From positions 1-34,978 of IMG/VR virus record IMGVR_UViG_3300043395_000918: a stretch of DNA of 34,978 nucleotides. The stretch is one strand, 5' to 3'. Below are positions 12,961 through 20,569 of the stretch, one piece after another; the first letter of the stretch is position 1; each line of letters starts with the position of its first letter. The notes beneath the pieces were generated by a model that worked only from the letters and a program-made list of their open reading frames with translations, was not told the origin of the DNA and ran no database searches. The DNA is from a virus. The position numbers and the translations under genes are program-made.

Positions 12961-13398
12961 ATGCCTTCAATCCCATCATTTACTAAGTGCGCCCAATTGG
13001 GTTGCCATGCGCCAAAGATTAAAGGGCAAGCCTACTGTGCTGATCATGGGTCTAAAAGTTTTTCGATAACTGATGACCGCAAGGCTTTTAACGCTATGTA
13101 TAACAACAAATCCTGGTCATCTATGCGTATAGGTCAATTAAGTAGGCATCCTTTATGTGCGTCATGTTTAACGCAGGGAATTGTGACCCAAGGGGTTCAT
13201 GTAGACCATTTATTTCCTTGGGCAAGCATAGGCAAGGAAGCCTTTACACGAAACATTTTGCAAACCCTTTGTGCCCCATGCCATAGCCTTAAAACAAGCA
13301 AAGAACAGAAGGATGAGATATTGCATTTCACATCTGATGGCATCAAGACTTATAGACTGCATGACTATGCTTATGTAGTTTCACAAAGTCTTGAGTAG
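12961..13398 (+). CDS. HNH endonuclease of the packaging region
   Basis: 145 residues. The N-terminus has a zinc pair (C10...C15...C26-x-x-H29). The HNH motif proper is VDHLFPWASIGKEAFTRNILQTLCAPCHSLK at about 81-111, with a further C-x-x-C at 66-69 (LCASCLTQG). HNH proteins beside terminase genes, such as HK97 gp74, assist terminase in cutting cos ends. This gene ends 188 bp before a tRNA and about 120 bp before palindromes that may be cos. No Shine-Dalgarno precedes ATG 12961; TAGACT at 12949-12954 would give a nearly leaderless message. Confidence 0.85.
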   Translation: MPSIPSFTKCAQLGCHAPKIKGQAYCADHGSKSFSITDDRKAFNAMYNNKSWSSMRIGQLSRHPLCASCLTQGIVTQGVHVDHLFPWASIGKEAFTRNILQTLCAPCHSLKTSKEQKDEILHFTSDGIKTYRLHDYAYVVSQSLE

Positions 13399-13585
13399 TC
13401 ATTGCGTAAAGGCTTTGTAATGCTAAAATTTTCATTTAAAACTTAAAAATTGGGTAAATGGAAAAGAGCAAGCGCGGGGTCAATTTCGTGTCGGGGATGG
13501 TTTTTGAGGGGGATTAGCAGGGAATTCCCATGGGAAATCCTCTAGGGAATTCCCCTTGCGTAAGTCATGATAAGATGCGTTTAAT
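13399..13585 (+). other. Candidate cos region with clustered palindromes
   Basis: This non-coding stretch between the HNH and terminase genes holds two exact 10-bp palindromes GGGAATTCCC (13520-13529 and 13545-13554) with a related GGGAAATCC at 13532-13540; spacings are 12 and 13 bp. The first merges into a second perfect palindrome TTCCCATGGGAA (13525-13536). Such dyads beside HNH and TerS genes are where cos cleavage sites lie in HK97-type phages. The actual cut positions cannot be read from sequence alone. Confidence 0.4.
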
Positions 13586-13661
13586 GCTGGCATAGCGCAA
13601 CTGGTAGCGCAACTGATTTGTAATCAGTAGGTTGTGGGTTCAAGTCCTACTGTCAGCACCA
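13586..13661 (+). tRNA. tRNA-Thr (anticodon UGU)
   Basis: 76 bases fold into a full cloverleaf: acceptor GCTGGCA with TGTCAGC (one G-T pair), D arm GCGC/GCGC, anticodon stem ACTGA/TCAGT with loop TTTGTAA giving anticodon TGT, T arm GTGGG/CCTAC with TTCAAGT loop. Discriminator A and a genome-encoded CCA close it at 13661. It reads ACA codons, which are frequent in the fibre and tail genes of this phage. It lies between the HNH gene and the terminase small subunit. Confidence 0.95.
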
Positions 13662-13734
13662 ATTGATAAGTGGGTTGCCCTAAATCTTGGTTGCCCGATC
13701 ATGTGCTTGGGAAAAACAGCCCACTTTTCAATTG
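13660..13734 (+). repeat. 15-bp inverted repeat downstream of tRNA
   Basis: CAATTGATAAGTGGG (13660-13674) pairs with CCCACTTTTCAATTG (13720-13734), one mismatch, with 45 bases between. The loop contains GGTTGCCC twice (13673-13680, 13689-13696). The right arm overlaps the candidate terminase promoter. It may be a packaging-protein site or an RNA structure that ends tRNA transcription; no T-run follows. Confidence 0.5.
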
Positions 13735-13753
13735 TTGTAAATCTGGTTAATAT
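13725..13753 (+). promoter_or_regulatory. Late promoter candidate upstream of terminase
   Basis: TTTTCA (13725-13730), 17 bp, TAATAT (13748-13753), with the terminase small-subunit ATG at 13760. If used, the message would start at or next to the ATG. Elements are below consensus at -35, so this is tentative. Confidence 0.35.
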
Positions 13754-13759
13754 AGAGTT

Positions 13760-14119
13760 ATGAAAAAAGCACCTAAACAGATTTTGGCTTTTATTAGCAA
13801 GCCAGAAACATATGACAGCAAAGCCTTTGAAACTGCTATCCGAAGTGAATTGGAATTAATTAAAGGCGAAATGACTGCCAGCGAAGAATTATTGGTGGGA
13901 ATGCTGGTCATGACTGTTGACACCCTTATTGACGCACAACTGACAATATTGGAATCAGGCATTGTTCACCATTACAACGCTGGACCATCCATGTCGCCCT
14001 ATTTAAAAATCAGGACAGAATGTTTGGATAAGGCTGTAAAGATTATTAAAGAATTGGGCATTGTGGGTAAAACCAATAAACAACCTTCTGATGTAGATGA
14101 GTTATTCGATACTGCTTGA
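13760..14119 (+). CDS. Terminase small subunit (P27-like)
   Basis: 119 residues, all helical. The central part YDSKAFETAIRSELELIKGEMTASEELLVGMLVMTVDTLIDAQL and the later GPSMSPYLKIRTECLDKAVKIIKELGIVGK match the layout of P27-type small terminase subunits, which bind the packaging site and hand DNA to TerL. The stop lies 23 bp inside the large-subunit gene. The position next to tRNA, palindromes and HNH gene fits a cos-type recognition protein. Confidence 0.8.
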   Translation: MKKAPKQILAFISKPETYDSKAFETAIRSELELIKGEMTASEELLVGMLVMTVDTLIDAQLTILESGIVHHYNAGPSMSPYLKIRTECLDKAVKIIKELGIVGKTNKQPSDVDELFDTA

Positions 14120-15770
14120 GCCAGGATTTAAATATGCCATAGGTGTTGTTCGTGGCGATATAGTTGCTTGTGAAGATGTAAAAATAGCCTGTCAAAGATT
14201 TCTTGACATGGTTGAGCGCAAAGATGCGCCATTTGAGTTTGTCCCTGCCAAAGCAGAACACATCCTTAAATTCAGCAAATTTTGCAAACACATTAAAGGT
14301 CCAGATGCAGGGAAGCCCATTGAACTTGAGGGTTTCCAAGTCATGTTTCTTGCCGCCATTTATGGTTTTAGGGACAAGAAAGATCATGACAAAAGATGGG
14401 TAACTGATGTTATTTTGTTTGTGCCCCGAAAGTCAGGCAAAACAACATTGGCATCTATCATTGCCCTTTATGAATTGCAATTTGGCGAAATGGGTTCAGA
14501 AGTGTTTACGCTGGCTACTAGCCGTGAACAATCATCCATTTGTTTTGATTCATCCAAGGCTATTTTGGATGGCATGGATGCCAAACTAAAAGCCAAATAT
14601 GAACCCTATCGACATGAAATAAAAAAGCGTGGCGATATTACTTCTACCTATCGTGCGCTATCTAGGGAAAACAGAAAAACAGGCGATGGTAAAAACCCAT
14701 CATGCGCCCTGATTGATGAGGCGGCGCAAATTGTTGAACGCACTAGCATTGAAGTTTTGCATTCGGGTATGGGTGCTAGGAAAAACCCATTGCGTTTGTA
14801 TTTAACTACAGCAAGTTTCACGAAAGAAACCAAATTCTTTGAAGATTTAAGTCATTACAGGGCTGTCTTGCGTGGGGCGGCGCACGACAACTTTAGGTGG
14901 TTTGGGCTGTGTTATTCAATTGACCCAGGCGACAATTGGCAAGACGAATCCACTTGGTATAAAGCCAACCCTATGCTTGGCATATCGGTGACTGTGGAAG
15001 CCATTAGGCACATGGCAGATGAAGCCATGAGCAAGCCAGCCAGCCTTAACGAATTCCTGTGCAAGCAATTGAACATCTATGTGTCAGCAAATGCCGCATG
15101 GGTTGATCGTAGGCATTGGGATGAATCAATTAGACCCAAACCAAAAGACAAGCCAGAAGCCACATTCCTTGCTTTTGACTTGGCGCACAGCCGTGACCTT
15201 AATGCTGTGGTGACTTTACATAGGTATGGTGAAGAAGATTTGTGGGCTAAATTCCAGTTTTTCTTGCCAGAAGATTCATTGGATTTGATTCCCAATCATT
15301 ACAAAAGCATATTTAGCCAAGCCTATCAATCTGGCATATTAAGGTTAACCCCAGGTAATGTGACCGATTTAAATGAAATTGAGCAATACATTAAAAACGA
15401 ATGTATTGAACACAATATCAAAGAAATTGGGTATGACCCATACAATGCCGCCGCATTGGTGGCAAATTTATATGCCGATGGATTGCCTGTTAAAAAGGTC
15501 GGTCAGGGCATGGCGGTGCTGTCAAACCCATCAAAAACTGCCGAACAATTGATATTGAAACATGGCATTGGGCATGATGGAAACCCATTTGTGGGATGGC
15601 AATTGGGTAACTGTGAAGTTTATACAGATGTAAACGGCAATGTAAAAGTGCGTAAAAATGAGGCAGACCCATCAGCAAAAGTAGATGGAATTATTGCTTT
15701 AATCATGGCTTTACATTGCCATTTGGACAATGTTTTTGTGTCAGATTCCTATGGACTTAGATTATTTTGA
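14097..15770 (+). CDS. terL: Terminase large subunit (HK97-type, Terminase_1)
   Basis: 557 residues. ATPase domain: Walker A PRKSGKTT at 110-117 after VILFV, Walker B ALIDEAA with D207-E208. Nuclease domain (RNase H fold): D361 in FLAFDLAHSRDLNA, D447 in IGYDPYN and D530 in KVDGIIALIMA, the three metal acids. It powers DNA entry into the prohead and cuts concatemers. The start ATG 14097 overlaps the small subunit by 23 bp in another frame. All active-site residues are present, so it should be functional. Confidence 0.97.
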   Translation: MSYSILLEPGFKYAIGVVRGDIVACEDVKIACQRFLDMVERKDAPFEFVPAKAEHILKFSKFCKHIKGPDAGKPIELEGFQVMFLAAIYGFRDKKDHDKRWVTDVILFVPRKSGKTTLASIIALYELQFGEMGSEVFTLATSREQSSICFDSSKAILDGMDAKLKAKYEPYRHEIKKRGDITSTYRALSRENRKTGDGKNPSCALIDEAAQIVERTSIEVLHSGMGARKNPLRLYLTTASFTKETKFFEDLSHYRAVLRGAAHDNFRWFGLCYSIDPGDNWQDESTWYKANPMLGISVTVEAIRHMADEAMSKPASLNEFLCKQLNIYVSANAAWVDRRHWDESIRPKPKDKPEATFLAFDLAHSRDLNAVVTLHRYGEEDLWAKFQFFLPEDSLDLIPNHYKSIFSQAYQSGILRLTPGNVTDLNEIEQYIKNECIEHNIKEIGYDPYNAAALVANLYADGLPVKKVGQGMAVLSNPSKTAEQLILKHGIGHDGNPFVGWQLGNCEVYTDVNGNVKVRKNEADPSAKVDGIIALIMALHCHLDNVFVSDSYGLRLF

Positions 15771-15800
15771 CGCATAAAATAGCGAAAACTTGGGGGATTT

Positions 15801-17198
15801 ATGGGCATTCTTGATATTTTTAAGCGCACAAACACGCAACAGGAAAGCAATGCCCTGTTTGGTCAAACTGCCCTTGGTAATAATGTTATTTACCAAGGTG
15901 GACAGAAAAAACCGACAGTATCGACACAAATTTTATATGTCACCACAGGTAGCACCACAAATGCTGGTCGCCCTGTGGATGTTTCGGTTCTTTCACGCAA
16001 TTCAACAGTTATGTCTTGCGTTGGCATTAAAGCAAGAGCATTGGCGCAATTGCCTATTCGTGTCATGGCGCAAGCAGAAGATGGCACTTATGTAGATGCC
16101 TTGAAATCCAATAAAGTTGGAACAAGAGATAAAACCAAAGCCAAACAGGTTCATAACCTGTTAAACAGCCCTAACCATTTTCAAACAACTTATGAATTTT
16201 GGTATCAATGGTTGATGTGGCATGAATTGCTTGGCGAAGCCTTTACTTTGTGGTGGAGGAAAGACCAAGACAATCCGACACAAACACCTTTGGAAATGTA
16301 TGTGCTAGATAGCACATTGATTGCTGTAACGATTACAGATTTGCGTTATCCATCTTATCGCCTGTCTACTCCTAGTTATGGTTTTAGCAAAGACCAGCAA
16401 TTAGCCGCCCATCAAGTCATGCACATCAAGGAAATGGGCTGGCAGGGTTCGTCAGGTTTCAACAAAGGCGTGTTGATGGCTGAATTGGTTGGACTTGATC
16501 AGGACATTGACCTGTATGCCAACTATGTGATGCAAAATGGCGCAAAACCTAGTGGTATGTTTACAACAGAGCAAGTTATTCCTGATGCCAAATATAAGGA
16601 AATTGCTAGTCGATTGAAAGAAGCATGGTCGAACATGGTGGGCAGTCGCACAAGTGACCCATCTAAACCTGGACAGGGTATGTTGTTAGATCAAGGCATG
16701 AAATACACGCCTTTACAAATGTTGACAATGCAAGATACCCAAACAGCCGAATTAAAAATGCAAACCATGAAGCGGATTTGCGGTTTGTTTGGCGTTCCTC
16801 ATTCAATGTTGAATATTGGTGAAAGCAAATTCAATAATACTCAAACCATGATGGATGAATTTTATAAATCCACCATGTCGCCGCTAATTGTTAATGTTCA
16901 GCAAAAGTTAAAACAACATCTTTTCCCAGGATTTCCAAATCTTTGCATTGAATTTGATACACGCAATTTCCTCAAAGGCGCACCCTTAGACCAGATGAAT
17001 TTTGCGACTGCTGGCGTTAAAAATGGCATTATGACCCCTAATGAAGCCAGAGAATATCTAGGGATGGCTGAAAAAGAAGGGGCTGACGATTTGCTTGATA
17101 TTGATGGCAAAGATAAGCCTATTCCTGGTTCAAGTCCACAAGATACAGGGGGTGGCGGGGGCAATCAAACCAAAAAGATGAATATCGGCGCAAAATAA
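15801..17198 (+). CDS. Portal protein (HK97 family)
   Basis: 465 residues, ATG 15801 with GGGGGA upstream. Landmarks of the PF04860 portal: VLSRNSTVMSCVGIKARALAQLPIRVMA near 60-87, LLNSPNHFQTTYEFWYQWLMWHELLGEAFTLW, HQVMHIKEMGWQG, and the clip/stem region MKRICGLFGVPHSMLNIGESKFNNTQTM near 315-342. The C-terminus is Gly-rich. Twelve copies form the DNA channel at one capsid vertex and dock the terminase. Confidence 0.95.
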   Translation: MGILDIFKRTNTQQESNALFGQTALGNNVIYQGGQKKPTVSTQILYVTTGSTTNAGRPVDVSVLSRNSTVMSCVGIKARALAQLPIRVMAQAEDGTYVDALKSNKVGTRDKTKAKQVHNLLNSPNHFQTTYEFWYQWLMWHELLGEAFTLWWRKDQDNPTQTPLEMYVLDSTLIAVTITDLRYPSYRLSTPSYGFSKDQQLAAHQVMHIKEMGWQGSSGFNKGVLMAELVGLDQDIDLYANYVMQNGAKPSGMFTTEQVIPDAKYKEIASRLKEAWSNMVGSRTSDPSKPGQGMLLDQGMKYTPLQMLTMQDTQTAELKMQTMKRICGLFGVPHSMLNIGESKFNNTQTMMDEFYKSTMSPLIVNVQQKLKQHLFPGFPNLCIEFDTRNFLKGAPLDQMNFATAGVKNGIMTPNEAREYLGMAEKEGADDLLDIDGKDKPIPGSSPQDTGGGGGNQTKKMNIGAK

Positions 17199-17199
17199 A

Positions 17200-17418
17200 G
17201 TGTCCATTATTTTTAAAATAGTGGTAGCATCCTTGGCAACATACAAGCCAAATGGCGAACCCCCTAAAAAAAGGGGTCGCCCACCTAAAACAATATATGA
17301 CATTGACCAATCAAAAGGCAATGGGGTTATTTATGACCAAACAATTGATAATGCTTTGCGAAGCGAAAATGGCAATCGAAAGCCAAGACGCAAGCAAAGA
17401 GCCGACAGGCAAGATTAG
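17200..17418 (+). CDS. Small AT-hook-like protein between portal and protease
   Basis: 72 residues from a GTG at 17200, one base after the portal stop. It carries K-K-R-G-R-P-P-K, an AT-hook-like DNA-minor-groove motif, then a short acidic section and a basic end. Its 3' part overlaps the protease gene in another frame. Ribosome site is poor, and translation would depend on coupling to the portal. Small KRGRPPK proteins at this position occur in other phages as I recall; function unknown. Confidence 0.5.
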   Translation: MSIIFKIVVASLATYKPNGEPPKKRGRPPKTIYDIDQSKGNGVIYDQTIDNALRSENGNRKPRRKQRADRQD

Positions 17419-18139
17419 CGCAAAAGTCACCACATGGGGCGCAAGAGAAGGCGCAGATGGGCGCAAATTCTTTTATAAGCCTGAAGGTTTTATGGAATGG
17501 GCAAAAGAGTTTGCCGATCAAGGCAGACCCCTTCCAATGTATGTGAATCATGAATCGCAAATGATGCCTGTCGGTGAATGGACAGAGTTTGAATTTGACG
17601 ATGATGGCATGACAGCAAGTGGTAGGCTGTATATGAACACCACAACAGGTTCTGACCTGTATCAAATTATGTGTGAATCGCCGAATATGTTTGGCGGTGT
17701 TTCTGTTGGCGCATACGCTGAACAATATCAATGGGTCAAAGAAGATGGCGAACCAATGACTGTTGGTAGCGACAATCCTTATGAAGATGGATATTTCCAG
17801 ATTACTAAAGGTGGTCTGCGTGAAGTCTCTGTCGTGATTCACCCAAATAATCCGCAAGCCGAAGTTAAAAGCCTTGAATATTTCAGGGAAGATGGCACAG
17901 CGGATTTAAAAGTTTTGGAAAAAGCCCTGCGTGATGTTGGACTGTCCAAGAAGGATGCGGTTGCCGCCGCATCTGTGTTTAAGCAAGTAATCGAACAGCG
18001 TGATGTTGTTCAAACTACTGCTGAAACTGCGCCAGATCAGCGTGATGCCGATGTGGAGGCAACCGAAAAGACTGACTTGCTTGCGTTGCTTGAACAGCGT
18101 GAACTGGTCAAAATCCTAAACCAACGAATCAAAGGTTAA
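17369..18139 (+). CDS. Prohead maturation protease (HK97 type, S78)
   Basis: 256 residues if started at ATG 17369. Longer starts (17333, 17252) exist but lie within the AT-hook-like ORF. The domain begins at GKISAKVTTWGAREGADGRKFFYKPEGFMEW; catalytic residues by family pattern are H61 (PMYVNHES) and S112 (GGVSVGAYAE), with GLREVSVVIHP later. After about residue 170 the chain becomes helical and charged (scaffold-like). It cleaves the capsid N-terminal delta domain. It precedes the first capsid gene by 2 bp. Confidence 0.88.
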   Translation: MAIESQDASKEPTGKISAKVTTWGAREGADGRKFFYKPEGFMEWAKEFADQGRPLPMYVNHESQMMPVGEWTEFEFDDDGMTASGRLYMNTTTGSDLYQIMCESPNMFGGVSVGAYAEQYQWVKEDGEPMTVGSDNPYEDGYFQITKGGLREVSVVIHPNNPQAEVKSLEYFREDGTADLKVLEKALRDVGLSKKDAVAAASVFKQVIEQRDVVQTTAETAPDQRDADVEATEKTDLLALLEQRELVKILNQRIKG

Positions 18140-18141
18140 TC

Positions 18142-19482
18142 ATGAAAGAAATCATTGAAAAACTGGATGCAATCGAAGCCGCTAATGTGGAAAAGATTGC
18201 CGAAGTGACCACTCAGGTCAAAACCGAAATCGAAACTGTCAAAGGTGAACTGACTGAACAAGTCGCCGCCCTAGAAGCCAAGATTTCTACTCTTGCCGCC
18301 CCCGAAATCATCAAGCCTATCGCTAAAACTGTGCGTCAGGATGTGAATCGTTCGGTGCGTGAGCAACTGACTTCCTTCTACAAAGAAGGCAAGCAGATGG
18401 ACAAAGAAATTAAGATGTTTGCTGATGAAAGCCAATATCAGGCTTACATGAATGAAGCATCTGCCCTGACTGCTGGTGGTTATAACCAAGGTGGTCGCAC
18501 AACATACGATCCCACATTTGTTGCTTTGCGTCTGATGAACCCCTTGCGTGGTGTTTCTCGCACAGTTGCAACCGATGGTTCTGCTTATCAATTCCGAGTG
18601 AAAACAGGTAATGCTGGCGCACAATGGGGTTATGGCATTCAGAACAACGGCACACCCACCACAGAAAACACTTCCATTTGGCAGTTGATTTTGAAAGATA
18701 TTAATGTGCAATTCCCGATCCGCACAGCGGCTTTGGATGACATTGATGGTTTGGAAGCCAATGTGGTTGACGATATGCTGGCTGAATTCAGTCAGTCGGA
18801 AGGTCTGTCCATGATTCGCAACAACGATCAGTCGGGCACAGGCACTTCTGTGACTACTGGCGGTGCTGATGGTCTGCGTGGTTTGGATCAATACGGCGGT
18901 GCTAATGGTTCTTACACAGGCGGCACAACCAGCGTGTCTGCGTTTGGCACATCTGGCACAGCCACAACGAATGGTCTGCATTCGCTGGCTACCTATGACC
19001 AGTTGACCACCAACGGCAATGGTTCTGCTAACAATGTCACTTTTGACGATGTTATCAACCTGATTTATGCCCTGCCGCAACAATACTGGACACCTAATGC
19101 CAAATTCATGATCAGTCCTCTGATGCTGTCGGCTATTCGTGGTCTGAAAGATGACAATGGCACTCCTGTGTTTGAGCGTATGTCGCCTCTGGTGTATGAA
19201 GGCATTGTCGGTAAACTGTTGGGCTTTGATGTGGTTGTTAACAACTATGTTGATGCCCCCACAGGTGCGGCTGGTTCTCCTGGCACTACCAGCCTTTATC
19301 CGATGTGGTTTGCCGATTGGAGTCGCTATCACACCATCATTGATCGTCTGAACATGATTGTTCGCCGCTACGATCAAACATTGCCTGGCTACATCACTTT
19401 CTATGGTGAGAAGCGTTTGGCAACATCGGTGCGTGACCCCTTTGCTGGCGTTCGCTATCGTTCTACGGCTACTGCCGCCTAA
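18142..19482 (+). CDS. Major capsid protein, paralog 1 (HK97 fold, with delta domain)
   Basis: 446 residues. Residues 1-55 form a coiled coil (delta/scaffold domain), then a linker up to about 115, then the HK97 core from TYDPTFVALRLMNPLRGVS. Core landmarks are NTSIWQL, FPIRTAALDDIDGLEANVVDDMLAEFSQSEG, GGADGLRGLDQY, and the closing GEKRLATSVRDPFAGVRYRS. Codons are markedly richer in CTG, CGT and other favoured forms than in neighbours, as expected for the most abundant virion protein. A terminator follows directly, separating it from a second, clearly related capsid gene. Confidence 0.95.
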   Translation: MKEIIEKLDAIEAANVEKIAEVTTQVKTEIETVKGELTEQVAALEAKISTLAAPEIIKPIAKTVRQDVNRSVREQLTSFYKEGKQMDKEIKMFADESQYQAYMNEASALTAGGYNQGGRTTYDPTFVALRLMNPLRGVSRTVATDGSAYQFRVKTGNAGAQWGYGIQNNGTPTTENTSIWQLILKDINVQFPIRTAALDDIDGLEANVVDDMLAEFSQSEGLSMIRNNDQSGTGTSVTTGGADGLRGLDQYGGANGSYTGGTTSVSAFGTSGTATTNGLHSLATYDQLTTNGNGSANNVTFDDVINLIYALPQQYWTPNAKFMISPLMLSAIRGLKDDNGTPVFERMSPLVYEGIVGKLLGFDVVVNNYVDAPTGAAGSPGTTSLYPMWFADWSRYHTIIDRLNMIVRRYDQTLPGYITFYGEKRLATSVRDPFAGVRYRSTATAA

Positions 19483-19483
19483 G

Positions 19484-19514
19484 AAGGGTCGGGGGGAAAC
19501 CCCCACCCTTTTTT
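19484..19514 (+). terminator. Intrinsic terminator between the two capsid genes
   Basis: AAGGGT-C-GGGGG pairs with CCCCC-ACCCTT (one bulged C) around a small GAAA-type loop, followed by T6 (19509-19514). It starts 2 bp after the stop of capsid paralog 1. It should cut downstream transcription partly, as no strong promoter is seen before the second capsid gene, and so set the ratio of the two proteins. Confidence 0.85.
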
Positions 19515-19541
19515 AACTCTTGAATTTTTTGGAATATTGCC

Positions 19542-20558
19542 ATGAACATTACCGAAACAATCCTTGAAGGTATCAAAAAAGCCATTCATGAAGGTGGCAA
19601 ACAAACGATTGATTTGCGTGAAGCAAGCAACCTGACAGGTTCTGGTTCTGGCATTGGTGGTAATGTTGTTTTTGATGATGCCTTTGCCGCATTGCGTTCT
19701 GCAAATCCTTTGCGTCAAGGTTCACGCCAAATTACTGTTAGTGGTTCTGATATTCAGTTTGTTGCTAAAACTGGTAATGCCGCTAACTCTACAAATCCTT
19801 GGACTTATGCTGTTGTGCCTGATTCGGGTTCGCCCAATGTGAACACAAGCATTTGGCAATTGCCTGTGCGTGTGATTACTGCACAGTTGCCTATCCGCAC
19901 AGCCGCTATGTCCGACATTAATGGATTGCAACCAACATTGGTTGATGACCTTATGCTTGAATTTAGCCAGTTAGAAGGTCAATCCATGATTGTCAATAAT
20001 GATCAGGCTGGTTCGACTACCACATCTACTGGTGGCACAGATGGTTTGCGTGGCTTAGATTCCTACACAAGTGGTGCGGCTAGTGCTTATGGCACTTCTG
20101 GCACAGCCATTACTGCTGGTATCCATACAATTGCCACAGTTAGCCTTGGCGGGTCTGCTGTGACCTATAACAAGATTGTGGATACGGCTAAAGCGTTGCC
20201 GCCTGTGTATTGGTCGTTGCCTGGAACTGCATGGCACATGAGTCCTGACTTCATTCTTGCTTTGCGTGAATTGAAAGACAGTCAAGGCTTGCCGCTGTTC
20301 TTGGAAATTGGCGAAAAAGATGGTGCGGCTGTTGGTAATGTGTTTGGTTTCCCTGTAATTCCCAACCCTTACCTGACCAGCGCATTCCCTGCTTATTTGG
20401 CTAATTGGGAACAATTCTTGACCATTGGCGACACAGAAACATTCAATGTTCAAATGTTTGAACAAACACAACCAGGCTTTGTGACGCTATACGCTGAAAA
20501 GCGGGTGGTTTCATCTGTTCGCAATCCATTTGCGGGTGTTCGTATCTCTGCCGCCTAA
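19542..20558 (+). CDS. Major capsid protein, paralog 2 (HK97 fold, no delta domain)
   Basis: 338 residues. The core aligns along its length with the preceding capsid protein: NPLRQGSRQITV, NTSIWQL, LPIRTAAMSDINGLQPTLVDDLMLEFSQLEGQSMIVNNDQ, GGTDGLRGLDSY, and a shared end YAEKRVVSSVRNPFAGVR. The N-terminal coiled-coil delta domain is missing, leaving only about 45 residues before the core. Codon use is less biased. A terminator lies upstream and only a weak GGAA ribosome site precedes the ATG, so expression is probably lower. A vertex or minor-shell role like T4 gp24 beside gp23 is a reasonable but untested guess. Confidence 0.9.
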   Translation: MNITETILEGIKKAIHEGGKQTIDLREASNLTGSGSGIGGNVVFDDAFAALRSANPLRQGSRQITVSGSDIQFVAKTGNAANSTNPWTYAVVPDSGSPNVNTSIWQLPVRVITAQLPIRTAAMSDINGLQPTLVDDLMLEFSQLEGQSMIVNNDQAGSTTTSTGGTDGLRGLDSYTSGAASAYGTSGTAITAGIHTIATVSLGGSAVTYNKIVDTAKALPPVYWSLPGTAWHMSPDFILALRELKDSQGLPLFLEIGEKDGAAVGNVFGFPVIPNPYLTSAFPAYLANWEQFLTIGDTETFNVQMFEQTQPGFVTLYAEKRVVSSVRNPFAGVRISAA

Positions 20559-20569
20559 AGGGGTCAACA

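Noticed and set aside
13586-13661. tRNA as a prophage attachment site
   Set aside because: No integrase is present and no partial tRNA duplicate was seen elsewhere in the window.
17327-17857. 176-codon minus-strand ORF opposite the protease
   Set aside because: Antisense shadow of the protease with no start signal or family resemblance.
18271-19506. 411-codon minus-strand ORF opposite the first capsid gene
   Set aside because: It lies wholly antisense to a certain capsid gene, has no ribosome site, and its Cys/His/Arg-rich content follows from the codon bias of the plus strand.
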